Shown here: piece by piece, positions 7,110-13,796 of the stretch | Layout of the letters: each line of letters begins with the position of its first letter | Position numbering within the stretch: the stretch's first letter is position 1 | Origin: a virus | Virus record (IMG/VR): IMGVR_UViG_3300028392_002058 | Location: 1-64,000 of that record | Reading direction: 5' to 3' (one strand) | DNA length: 64,000 nt | Translations under genes and position numbers: made by a program | Notes under the pieces: generated by a model | Database searches by the model: none | The model's input: only the letters and a program-made list of their open reading frames with translations | Told to the model about the DNA's origin: nothing

Positions 7110-7196
7110 TTAGGAACTTTCGGGCACGACTCCTACTTGTTCCAGGGCAGTAGCCGCCCCACACTGAAAACCATAAGGTCCTAAGGTAGTGTGTTC
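7110..7196 (-). other. In-frame 28-codon extension after the stop of the 2OG gene
   Basis: Directly after the TAA at 7197-7199 the same frame stays open for 28 codons (it includes LGPYGFQCGAATALEQ) up to a TAA at 7110. It fills almost the whole gap before the radical SAM gene. It has no ATG of its own. It could be a read-through extension, a small peptide from a non-standard start, or chance. Confidence 0.25.
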
Positions 7197-7805
7197 TTAT
7201 ACAGGACTGTAGGGATTTCGTGGTCGATCCGTACCATCGTCTGGTGGGTATACTGGGTATTGATTTGGGTCTAAATTTTCTAGTAGTGCAACCATGTCGT
7301 TATATATCATTTTTGTCTGATCTCTTTTAACAGAATATTGTAATATGTACTGCGGCTCATTGCTAGTATTTAATGTAGTATGGGGAATTTGTGCATTAAA
7401 TGCAGTCCATTGCAATGCCATCAGGTCCATCTTAATCAAAGGGGTTAATGGTTTCATGTCTTTGATGTCAATCCCGCAGGATGTAAACTTGTAATGTGCT
7501 GATTCAAAAGCAGTTATTTTGCCAATCACAGAGTTATAAAGATTTAAATTAAAAATGTTTTGTTTGTCAATATGCCATTTGTACATGGTCATTGGCGGCA
7601 TCATTATAATATTCAACATGCCCTGTGCTTCGTTGTGTATTGCTGAAAGCAATTTGTCTTTGTTAATTAAGTTTTGTCCCAACTCAGCTTGATAGTTATC
7701 AAAGTCTGGCCCCACAGTCCAAAAATAGCCTTTGACTTGATCAAATACTTGTGTTGAAATAGCACTGGCTATTTTTGAATTGTAATAGTATTTCTTAGGT
7801 ACCAT
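7197..7805 (-). CDS. Putative 2OG-Fe(II) oxygenase-like protein
   Basis: A 202-residue protein starting MVPKKYYYNSK. KWHIDKQNIF (near residue 80) gives an H-x-D iron motif and IPHTTLN (near 150) the distal His, with the strand QYILQYSVKR following as in the 2OG double-stranded beta-helix. It is divergent, so the call depends on these motifs and spacing. The ATG at 7805 overlaps the end of the upstream gene. The C terminus is Pro/Asp-rich (PVYPPDDGTDRPRNPYSPV). Confidence 0.55.
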   Translation of the reverse strand: MVPKKYYYNSKIASAISTQVFDQVKGYFWTVGPDFDNYQAELGQNLINKDKLLSAIHNEAQGMLNIIMMPPMTMYKWHIDKQNIFNLNLYNSVIGKITAFESAHYKFTSCGIDIKDMKPLTPLIKMDLMALQWTAFNAQIPHTTLNTSNEPQYILQYSVKRDQTKMIYNDMVALLENLDPNQYPVYPPDDGTDRPRNPYSPV

Positions 7806-8133
7806 ACGGATTTTCACCGGTCATTCTTGGCCTGGCAAACCATAATTGGAACCAAGCTTCTGTGCCTGGCTCAATGTGATTCTTGCGTTGATATTCAGCC
7901 CGTTCAGTGCCACCGTGTGTGAGTGGACTGTCAATGCCACTTTGGTCCTTGCCTGTGCCCAATGTCAGGCCAGCCAGTCTACGCAGGTCATCAATGTATG
8001 ATTGGTCTACATCATCTGCTTGATGGTATTTTTTACCATCAATTCTATTGCCTGGTGCAACTTTATCATACTGATCTGCATCAACTGGCAGTTGAGTAAT
8101 TAAAGTTTTACTACCAAGCTCGCTTATTTTCAT
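7795..8133 (-). CDS. Phage protein with LRRLAGL motif, function unknown
   Basis: A 112-residue polar protein starting MKISELGSKTLITQLP. It contains DDLRRLAGL, a short motif also found as SRIQKLAGI in the adjacent upstream gene and typical of small T4-like virion or prohead-associated proteins. It overlaps both neighbours by a few bases, so it is translated as part of this late run. Confidence 0.6.
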   Translation of the reverse strand: MKISELGSKTLITQLPVDADQYDKVAPGNRIDGKKYHQADDVDQSYIDDLRRLAGLTLGTGKDQSGIDSPLTHGGTERAEYQRKNHIEPGTEAWFQLWFARPRMTGENPYGT

Positions 8134-8720
8134 TCTTGGTCGTCTTCGTAACCGTGTTCGTTTAGGTCTTCAATCAGGCCGGCAAAAGATTTTGACATGC
8201 GATTCTCTGCATAACCAAACCCACCAATTGCGGCCTTGATATGTGCAATGGTATAATCCTTCATATTGGCATATTCTTTTGGCAAGTGGAATTTGATAGT
8301 CTGTTCAATTTCATCCAAGGCCCGTGTCAATTGCTCAACTTGTTGTTCTAGTTCAGCCGCTATTTCTGTGGCTTTTTCGCTGTAAATATCGTCGTTGATG
8401 CGTTCAGCAACAGGAGTGCCTGCCACTGTTGTGGAATTCTGAATTCCAGCAAGCTTTTGAATGCGACTGACATCATATTCTTGCGGAACATTGATGCTGG
8501 CTTGGCCTTCTTGTAATTGTTTGTTTTTCATTGTTTTTGCTTCTTTGACTTGAACTTGTCCATCAGCTGGCGCAGATGTAGGATAAAATGTGCCCAGTTG
8601 CTTACGCATGGTATCTGTGCGTACATCCACAGTCAAACTAGTACTCCAGCGTGGGTCCACAGCTTCCTTGCGGTTTTTAGCAATGTATCCTGACGCCTCG
8701 ACTATTTCTCTAAAGTTCAT
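8130..8720 (-). CDS. Probable virion- or prohead-associated protein
   Basis: A 196-residue protein starting MNFREIVEASGYIAK. It contains SRIQKLAGI (near residue 84) and a long charged helix (near 113-150) with coiled-coil character. Its ribosome site (GGAGG) lies in the 3' arm of a hairpin that surrounds a late promoter, so it should be made only from late transcripts. N-termini of the MxFRE(I/L)(V/M)EA kind are common among T4-like structural accessory proteins. Function not assigned. Confidence 0.6.
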   Translation of the reverse strand: MNFREIVEASGYIAKNRKEAVDPRWSTSLTVDVRTDTMRKQLGTFYPTSAPADGQVQVKEAKTMKNKQLQEGQASINVPQEYDVSRIQKLAGIQNSTTVAGTPVAERINDDIYSEKATEIAAELEQQVEQLTRALDEIEQTIKFHLPKEYANMKDYTIAHIKAAIGGFGYAENRMSKSFAGLIEDLNEHGYEDDQE

Positions 8721-8754
8721 AAAAAAGCCTCCAGTATATTTAGCAGAGGCTTTT
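8721..8754 (-). promoter_or_regulatory. Hairpin-gated late promoter and terminator
   Basis: On the minus strand AAAGCCTC (8746-8753) pairs with GAGGCTTT, followed by a T-run, so it can end transcription from upstream. CTAAATA (8737-8743) is in the loop. The 3' arm is also the GGAGG ribosome site of the gene starting at 8720. Confidence 0.75.
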
Positions 8755-8758
8755 ACTA

Positions 8759-8875
8759 TTACTTGTAAACTGCTTTAGCTTCAGCAGTCTTACCCTGACG
8801 AGCAAGACTTGCGGCGGCACGGGCCTGGCCAAATGCTTCTAAAAATGACCAGATTGAGTTGACGATTGTTTTCAT
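8759..8875 (-). CDS. Small conserved phage protein, 38 residues
   Basis: MKTIVNSIWSFLEAFGQARA then a basic Ala-rich tail; a short amphipathic helix. Its ATG overlaps the TGA of the preceding gene (ATGA), and the coding stretch ends just before the 8721-8754 element. Small proteins of this type are common in T4-like genomes. Confidence 0.65.
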   Translation of the reverse strand: MKTIVNSIWSFLEAFGQARAAASLARQGKTAEAKAVYK

Positions 8876-9033
8876 AGATATTTTTCCTTTTGATAGTTAA
8901 ACTGACGGATATAGTTTTCCAACTGTGCGGCATCGGTAATGCCTTTGTCTGCTAGATAAGCATCTAGGCGGCTTTGATAGTTAGAGCCAGGGAACATTTC
9001 TGCTAACCTTTCTAACATTCTTTCTAATAACAT
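8872..9033 (-). CDS. Small conserved phage protein, 53 residues
   Basis: Starts MLLERMLERLAEMFPG and continues with a helical segment ending NYQKEKYL. It has an AAGGA ribosome site 8 bases before the ATG and an ATGA overlap with the next gene, forming a two-gene unit with 8759-8875. Function unknown. Confidence 0.65.
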   Translation of the reverse strand: MLLERMLERLAEMFPGSNYQSRLDAYLADKGITDAAQLENYIRQFNYQKEKYL

Positions 9034-9051
9034 TTTGTGTCCTTATAAGTG

Positions 9052-9081
9052 AAAAACGGCATCGGCTTTTGGCCGACACCG
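9052..9081 (-). terminator. Rho-independent terminator after the phasin gene
   Basis: CGGTGTCGGC, loop, GCCGATGCCG with TTTTT on the minus strand. The stem is complete if two G-U pairs are allowed. Confidence 0.8.
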
Positions 9082-9104
9082 TAGTTGTATCTGCTTGGAG
9101 TTAA

Positions 9105-9332
9105 TTACTCGGCTGATTTTTTGCTTTTAGCAACGGTGTCAAAGCCAGGAACTTTGAATGCTTCCAAGTTCTTGTAAGCTTCTACAGCCTGTGTTTTGAA
9201 TGTTTCAGCCAATTGCGTATTGACATCTAGTAATGTCTTTGCAAATGCTGTTGACGCACCTGTTAGTTGTGCGGCCAATTCTTTGGCCAATTTTTGGTTT
9301 GATTCAAAAGTTTTTGTGATTTCAGTGAACAT
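9105..9332 (-). CDS. Phasin-like polyhydroxyalkanoate granule protein
   Basis: A 75-residue protein, MFTEITKTFESNQKLAKEL, with the Phasin_2-type amphipathic helix containing FAKTLLDVNTQLAETFKTQ and a Lys-rich tail. Full bacterial phasins are about 110-190 residues, so this is a short form holding the core helix. Phasins coat PHA granules and control their number and breakdown. The start is set by AAAGGAG 7 bases upstream. The promoter carries a palindrome matching the PhbF/PhaR operator type, so the gene may respond to host PHA regulation. It is flanked by its own terminator. Unusual cargo for a phage. Confidence 0.7.
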   Translation of the reverse strand: MFTEITKTFESNQKLAKELAAQLTGASTAFAKTLLDVNTQLAETFKTQAVEAYKNLEAFKVPGFDTVAKSKKSAE

Positions 9333-9396
9333 GCTTATATCTCCTTTGTTTAAGCGAGTAGTACAGTAGCCTCTAATGAGCACTACTACTAAGTAG

Positions 9397-9450
9397 AAAC
9401 GCTATTAGCGTTTTCACTAGTATAACACTATATATGTTGCACCGCAACAT
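9397..9450 (-). promoter_or_regulatory. Phasin promoter with two operator-like palindromes
   Basis: TTGCGG (9442-9447), 17 bp, TATACT (9419-9424). The -35 box lies inside a perfect palindrome ATGTTGC-GGT-GCAACAT (9434-9450), which fits TG[N]TGC[N]3GCAA, the motif I recall for the Herbaspirillum PHB regulator PhbF. A second palindrome AAACGCTA-T-TAGCGTTT (9397-9413) lies just below the -10 box. Confidence 0.7.
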
Positions 9451-9507
9451 GGTTATCACCCGTTTTAACAAAAATCATACCAAATTGGATATATTGATAT
9501 GCCGACG

Positions 9508-9514
9508 CTAAATA
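9508..9514 (+). promoter_or_regulatory. Late promoter box
   Basis: CTAAATA, about 60 bp upstream of the gene at 9574 on the plus strand. The rest of 9451-9573 holds no gene. Confidence 0.5.
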
Positions 9515-9573
9515 CTAGGATGGCATAACGCCAATGACTTATAATAGTCGCAATGAAAAGGAAACAATAAATC

Positions 9574-10065
9574 ATGACAGCACCAGTACCAGCATACAGC
9601 GGTAGTCCTTTACTTTTTAGCTTTTTAGAAGTTAAAAAAGGTCCGAATTCCGACCTACCTGCACATGCACCGCACAAGGAAGTTAACTCAACATGGTGGA
9701 ATTATATTACAACCACCTACCTGAATACAGGTAAGTTATTAGAAATGTCCAATACCTCTTCAGCTAATACTGTTAATCGTGTATTATTCTTTAAATTTAA
9801 TACATTGGCTGATAGAATAGAATTTTTTACAGATGCCCAAGCCTTGGCTGGCTTCGACGAATTATCAGAGTACGATAATCTCAACGCATTTAGATTGGTA
9901 CAGGTAGATGAAGATAGATCATATCCATTGAAAGGTGCACCTTTAAACTTTCCATTTACTCAATTTGTTAATAAACACCAAAATACTCTAAAACCAAACA
10001 CAGTTGAAATTGGTGGAATTGTTACTATATCGGGCGGAGTAGGTGTAAATCGTATTTCAGCGTAA
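9574..10065 (+). CDS. Late protein with a domain of the small late-protein family
   Basis: A 163-residue protein starting MTAPVPAYSGSPLLF. Its middle (NTGKLLEMSNTSS then LFFKFNTLADRIEFFTDAQAL) matches the domain in 52336-52659 (DTGKLMAVYSTLS then WKSKADFDLFAADAVAI). The C terminus is rich in Gly/Val and may be beta-structured. AAAAGGAAA is the ribosome site. It is on the plus strand between two minus-strand blocks and ends at a strong bidirectional terminator. Likely a late virion-associated protein; function unknown. Confidence 0.65.
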   Translation: MTAPVPAYSGSPLLFSFLEVKKGPNSDLPAHAPHKEVNSTWWNYITTTYLNTGKLLEMSNTSSANTVNRVLFFKFNTLADRIEFFTDAQALAGFDELSEYDNLNAFRLVQVDEDRSYPLKGAPLNFPFTQFVNKHQNTLKPNTVEIGGIVTISGGVGVNRISA

Positions 10066-10080
10066 TAGTTTTTAACCAAT

Positions 10081-10108
10081 AAAAAGCGACCAAATTGGTC
10101 GCTTTTTT
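10081..10108. terminator. Convergent rho-independent terminator
   Basis: AAAAAGCGACCAAATTGGTCGCTTTTTT: stem AAAAAGCGACCA with a matching 3' arm and a T-run on both strands, between convergent genes. Confidence 0.85.
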
Positions 10109-11123
10109 AATTTGTAGAATTTATTGAATTCACAAACCCTGCACTGGCCAAGTTCTTGCCTTTGCTTTCACATTGTATATCAAAATCACGGGTGAAACCA
10201 CCGGCCCAAATGTTGACTGCATCATTCCAGTAGAAGTCGCTGTGTGCTCGTAACTTTTGTTTTTTATAGCCTTGAGCCAGCAAACTGTTCATATCCGGCA
10301 GGACATCAGTGGCATGACCGACCAAATAATCTTCTCTGCTGACTGAATAGTGCATGGCAGGCCGTACTCCGCGCCAGCTATCAATTACACGCCGAACTCT
10401 GTCGTCGGTGGGTTGAATGTATTCTCCTGTGCGTATCCAGTGATGGTGTATGTCCAACACCAAAGCACAATGTTCTGCAAGTTCTAGACTGCTGTCAATG
10501 CCCCATGAGTTTTCGTCATTCTCGATAGTGATGCAGTTGCGGGCTTCTGGGCTCAGATGTTGTAGAGCTTTGACAATGCCTGCTGGACCTTGCTTGCCTG
10601 AAATATGCACATTGATCTTGAAGTCCTGAAAAGTTTTACCATAGCCCATCCAGCGAACCATGTCTGCATGATATTCAAACTCCTGTATGCTTCTTTCTAC
10701 AATGCCTGGATTCTCACTGGCCAACACACAAAACTGTCCAGGATGAAAGCTTAACCGTACATCTAAGCGCCTGGCAGTTTCGCCGATGGGTGCAAAGATA
10801 CGAGCCAAATGATCTTGAATTTCTGTGCGTTGCCACCAATTGATCCATGACGCTTCAGTATAGCCTTGCAACATCTCCGAACCCAATCGCACCATTCTTC
10901 GATTGGCTGGTAAGGTAGCCACACGCTCAATCATGCGTACAGCGGCCGTGGCATTATGGTTCATAATGTCCCACTGACGTTGCTCAGCTTCAAGTGGATG
11001 CTCACGCAACCAACGCATGGTGGTTGATCGGCCGTTTAGTTCTCGATCCACTGCATTAACTTTCATGCCGCTACACTCGCTCGGATCATTGAGCCACTTG
11101 CAACAAAAACCAATACGACCCAT
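10107..11123 (-). CDS. uvdE: UV-damage endonuclease (UvdE family)
   Basis: A 338-residue TIM-barrel repair nuclease that nicks DNA 5' to UV photoproducts. The start at 11123 (MGRIGFCCKWLN) has AGGAG upstream and gives the typical UvdE N terminus. Metal-ligand segments are visible: FHPGQFCVLAS (near residue 128), ITIENDENSWG (near 200), LVLDIHHHWI (near 225), MHYSVSRED and AHSDFYWND. Length is normal for the family. The gene could repair phage DNA in sunlit water. The 52-residue membrane protein gene ends directly upstream. Confidence 0.9.
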   Translation of the reverse strand: MGRIGFCCKWLNDPSECSGMKVNAVDRELNGRSTTMRWLREHPLEAEQRQWDIMNHNATAAVRMIERVATLPANRRMVRLGSEMLQGYTEASWINWWQRTEIQDHLARIFAPIGETARRLDVRLSFHPGQFCVLASENPGIVERSIQEFEYHADMVRWMGYGKTFQDFKINVHISGKQGPAGIVKALQHLSPEARNCITIENDENSWGIDSSLELAEHCALVLDIHHHWIRTGEYIQPTDDRVRRVIDSWRGVRPAMHYSVSREDYLVGHATDVLPDMNSLLAQGYKKQKLRAHSDFYWNDAVNIWAGGFTRDFDIQCESKGKNLASAGFVNSINSTN

Positions 11124-11131
11124 ATCAGCTC

Positions 11132-11290
11132 CTACCAATGCCGAACTACTCCGGCTATAATGAAAAAATTTGCAATAATGTATGTTAACACAATTGCAGT
11201 ACGAATGCAAGCAATACGATCAGCTTCCTGATCAGTTGAACCTGCCTTTTCTCCCAGGGCTTTGGCCCAAATACGCCATAGTTTTTTCAT
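11132..11290 (-). CDS. Small conserved phage membrane protein
   Basis: A 52-residue protein, MKKLWRIWAKALGEKAG, then a charged turn and one membrane helix (TAIVLTYIIANFFIIAGVV) ending RHW. I recall near-identical small membrane proteins in many T4-like marine phages; the role is unknown. Its TAG stop lies 8 bases before the UvdE ATG, with the UvdE ribosome site overlapping the stop. No clear ribosome site for this gene. Confidence 0.7.
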   Translation of the reverse strand: MKKLWRIWAKALGEKAGSTDQEADRIACIRTAIVLTYIIANFFIIAGVVRHW

Positions 11291-11517
11291 ATTAATAGTG
11301 CCACAAAGCAGGGACGAAATGAAAATAGTCAAACAGCAAAGATCAAATAGCTAATATCAAACATGGGCCTTTTGCTTGGGCATCACATCAAATATCAATA
11401 TAATTTTTGATGCCCAAGCAAGACAATTTTGGAATTAGTTTTTCAGACTAAGCCAGTAGGTTTTCATCAATTAAGATGAAGTATTTTCATCTCCTACCCC
11501 GGACCAAGTGTGGCGGC
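11291..11517. other. Structured intergenic region
   Basis: No gene longer than ten codons is visible. It contains a perfect 13-bp inverted repeat (TTGCTTGGGCATC at 11372-11384 and its complement at 11409-11421, loop 24 bases) and a smaller TTCATC/GATGAA hairpin near 11460-11480. A ten-codon frame MKTYWLSLKN lies on the minus strand near 11430-11462. It may be a structured leader or small RNA. Confidence 0.35.
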
Positions 11518-12093
11518 TTAGTCTAGACCGAGGTCAGTCAGCACAAGTGCTACCTGTTCGGCTACTTCAAACTCTGTACGGACATTGATGGTGACCATCT
11601 CGTCCTTGATCTTGCGTCGACGCCGTTGAATACGAGCCAGTTCTGCTTTGGCTTCTGCTACAGTTTCGGGCAAGGCAACATGCACTTCAATGTTGTAGTC
11701 ACGACCGTATATGCTACGCTCGTTGCCAGTATTGGCACTACGAGCTTGAATTTCTTTTTCAAGTGCAGACAGGTCAGGACGAACTTCAAGTTCAGCAATC
11801 TGACGCACACGACTTTCGGCACTGGCCAAGAATGCATCTTCTGCCAGATAGTCAGTGATGCCAACTTCGGCATTTTTCTTTGCCACTGTGGCACGAAGGT
11901 AACGATTTGCATCCAACAAACGGCCAACTCGCTGGTTATTGGCAATCACTTTTTCCAACTGTGCATTCAGTAGATTTGCCACATTGTCAGCAAACAGGCT
12001 GACACTGATGGTTGTTTTTTCATTGCCCAGACGTTTAATTTCGTCCATGATTGTTTGCTGGACCACACTGGCCTTGCGTAGGTTAATTTTCAT
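11518..12093 (-). CDS. Coiled-coil phage protein, function unknown
   Basis: A 191-residue, highly charged helical protein starting MKINLRKASVVQQTIMDEIK. It has coiled-coil-like stretches (LLNAQLEKVIANNQRV near 41; EAKAELARIQRRRRKIKDEM near 148). An AAGGA ribosome site precedes the ATG and a sigma70 promoter lies about 35 bp upstream. I recognise it only as a T4-like hypothetical. Confidence 0.7.
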   Translation of the reverse strand: MKINLRKASVVQQTIMDEIKRLGNEKTTISVSLFADNVANLLNAQLEKVIANNQRVGRLLDANRYLRATVAKKNAEVGITDYLAEDAFLASAESRVRQIAELEVRPDLSALEKEIQARSANTGNERSIYGRDYNIEVHVALPETVAEAKAELARIQRRRRKIKDEMVTINVRTEFEVAEQVALVLTDLGLD

Positions 12094-12127
12094 ATTGTTC
12101 CTTAGAAGTTTAAATGTCTATACAGCT

Positions 12128-12155
12128 ATTATAGCAGTTTAAATTAGAATGTCAA
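12128..12155 (-). promoter_or_regulatory. Sigma70-type promoter
   Basis: TTGACA (12150-12155), 16 bp, TATAAT (12128-12133), upstream of the 12093 start. It lies over the end of the thioesterase gene. Confidence 0.75.
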
Positions 12156-12597
12156 GTCTTTCTGTTGATTTTGGTAAAACAAATTCACCTTGGCAGTCTA
12201 GAATTAACATGCCATCAGGATCATTGGCGTGAACCTCTCCATGTAAACTGATGGTGTCATTGTGTTCAACCAGTTGGACCCGGCCAAACAACCATCTTCC
12301 AATCCTGGCAGGACGAATAAATTTATTTGACATTTGTGTAGTGACTGCCTGCTTGCCACCAGTCAGGTCCCAAATATGGGCCGCCATACAATAGTCCATG
12401 TATGTCATCAAGGCGCCACCATGTGTGAGGTTTAGTGCGTTTTTATGCAAGTTGAGCGTGTACCATGCAAAATTGCTTTCAACATGATCAGTACTAAATT
12501 TAAACCAAGTCTGCATGGTGTTTGCAACAAAATCCTCCCACACATGACTTCTTAAATTGTAACCCAATAATCTCAACGCCGCTGGCGAATATTTCAT
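12139..12597 (-). CDS. Hotdog-fold acyl-CoA thioesterase, PaaI-like
   Basis: A 152-residue protein. NALNLTHGGALMTYMDYCMA (near residues 52-71) is the hotdog central helix with the H-G-G catalytic turn of the 4HBT/PaaI family; the later strand SNKFIRPARIGRWLFGRVQL is typical of acyl-CoA thioesterases. It would hydrolyse an acyl- or aryl-CoA. Unusual phage cargo; with the phasin and BKACE it hints at effects on CoA and storage metabolism. The ATG overlaps the next upstream stop. Confidence 0.8.
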   Translation of the reverse strand: MKYSPAALRLLGYNLRSHVWEDFVANTMQTWFKFSTDHVESNFAWYTLNLHKNALNLTHGGALMTYMDYCMAAHIWDLTGGKQAVTTQMSNKFIRPARIGRWLFGRVQLVEHNDTISLHGEVHANDPDGMLILDCQGEFVLPKSTERLDILI

Positions 12598-12875
12598 TGC
12601 GACTCAATGTCCCATTTGACACGGTCGGGCAACATTTGATCAATTTCAAACTGCACAATCTCAAACGCACTTGGACCGTTTTCACAATTCTCTATTGCAG
12701 TTCCTAACTCAAACAGATAACAAATTTGTCTGTTGTCGTCAGGATATTCATGCACATCATCACTGGCAACAATGTCACCAACTTCGTCTTCAATGATATC
12801 TGTCAGCTCTTCAAATTCTTTGTCGGTTAGTTCTCTGGACACACTAACTTTGATGTAATGTTTCATATTTTCCAT
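12594..12875 (-). CDS. Small acidic protein, function unknown
   Basis: A 93-residue acidic protein starting MENMKHYIKVSVSREL, with a beta strand and then Glu/Asp-rich helices (DKEFEELTDIIEDEVGDIV). The ATG at 12875 lies 5 bases after the nitroreductase stop and the gene overlaps the thioesterase start, so it is co-transcribed with both. No family recognised. Confidence 0.6.
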   Translation of the reverse strand: MENMKHYIKVSVSRELTDKEFEELTDIIEDEVGDIVASDDVHEYPDDNRQICYLFELGTAIENCENGPSAFEIVQFEIDQMLPDRVKWDIESQ

Positions 12876-12879
12876 GATG

Positions 12880-13764
12880 TTATTCAAAAGTAAAACCCAT
12901 TTGTTTAAGGCTATCACCAATCCAGGCTTTGGCCATGCTTGGTTTTAATCGTTCAGCTACCCTGCTGACAAAGCCGCCTGATACAGTTGATTGTGGCATA
13001 CCTTTTTGCATTTCGGCATGTATTCTATTGTATTCATCAAATTGTGAGTTATCTGTTATTGGAGTATATTTAGAATGATGTAATACCAAGTCTTGTCCCA
13101 TCCTCCAGCGCACTCCATTTTTACCTTGAGTAATTGCCTCTGCTGAAATTCCATGTACTGTTGCAAAAAGCGGAAAGGTGTGTGGTGGAAGATTAAAGTA
13201 AGTCTTTAAAAAATCAATGGGCAATTGTCGAACAGCACCAATGTATGTTCCGGATATGCCCATGGATTCAGCCGCCCCAAAAAATGTTTGGGCCGCAATA
13301 GTTGCATCAACTATTGCTTTGAGATGGTACTCAGCAGTATTGGTTGCGTTTTTGATTTCTTCGTCTATGTTGTTATTCTGTAGAATAAAATCTAATTTAC
13401 TCAAATCTGCTAACCAGATTAAAAATATTTTTGAAGTGCCTATTGCAGTATAATTGGCAGTATCTACACCACCTAAAATGCCGGCATGACCTGGGGTCTC
13501 CCATAGCGCATTGATAAAGTTTTCTTTAGCTTTTTGATCCAATGAAATAACACTCCATGTCTGCAACATACCACTAGTAGGGGCGCTCTGAGCGGCCGCT
13601 ACCAGTAATTCAAGTGTGCCATTGGGCAGTTCTCTATTAGAGAACCTTCTAACAGAACGCCTAGTCAACAGTTTTGTTATATGTGCAGTTGGTTGCTGTT
13701 CAGGTAATGGAATATCGTCTCGTCCATACCTGGCATGAAACGGATTAACTTTTTCAAACGTCAT
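12880..13764 (-). CDS. Nitroreductase-family flavoprotein, copy 2
   Basis: A 294-residue FMN-type nitroreductase. RRSVRRFSNREL (near residue 34) is the FMN-binding N terminus, then AAAQSAPTSGMLQTWSVI and the late GISGTYIGAVR segment. It is a paralog of 13797-14663, sharing NPFHARYGRDDIPLPEQQ and two long identical DNA blocks. The start at 13764 (MTFEKVNPFHARYG) matches the paralog and lies 5 bp below TATAAGTA; 13788 would add 8 residues. The family reduces quinones, nitro compounds or flavins with NAD(P)H. Possible redox or prodrug role; substrate unknown. Confidence 0.8.
   Translation of the reverse strand: MTFEKVNPFHARYGRDDIPLPEQQPTAHITKLLTRRSVRRFSNRELPNGTLELLVAAAQSAPTSGMLQTWSVISLDQKAKENFINALWETPGHAGILGGVDTANYTAIGTSKIFLIWLADLSKLDFILQNNNIDEEIKNATNTAEYHLKAIVDATIAAQTFFGAAESMGISGTYIGAVRQLPIDFLKTYFNLPPHTFPLFATVHGISAEAITQGKNGVRWRMGQDLVLHHSKYTPITDNSQFDEYNRIHAEMQKGMPQSTVSGGFVSRVAERLKPSMAKAWIGDSLKQMGFTFE
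13544..13628. repeat. 85-bp block identical to 14449-14533
   Basis: Identical over 85 bp to 14449-14533 in the neighbouring nitroreductase gene; a second 58-bp identical pair is 13689-13746 and 14594-14651. The rest of the two genes differs clearly, which suggests recent gene conversion after an older duplication. Confidence 0.9.
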
Positions 13765-13769
13765 ACATT

Positions 13770-13777
13770 TACTTATA
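13770..13777 (-). promoter_or_regulatory. Late-type promoter box TATAAGTA
   Basis: TATAAGTA with 5 bp to the ATG at 13764, predicting a leaderless transcript. Confidence 0.5.
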
Positions 13778-13796
13778 GGTACATACATTGGATTTG

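Noticed and set aside
7177-7189. GGTCCTAAGGTAG matches the conserved 23S rRNA core word around the I-CeuI site
   Set aside because: Only 13 bases match; flanking sequence does not follow rRNA, and the region is better explained as the gap between two phage genes.
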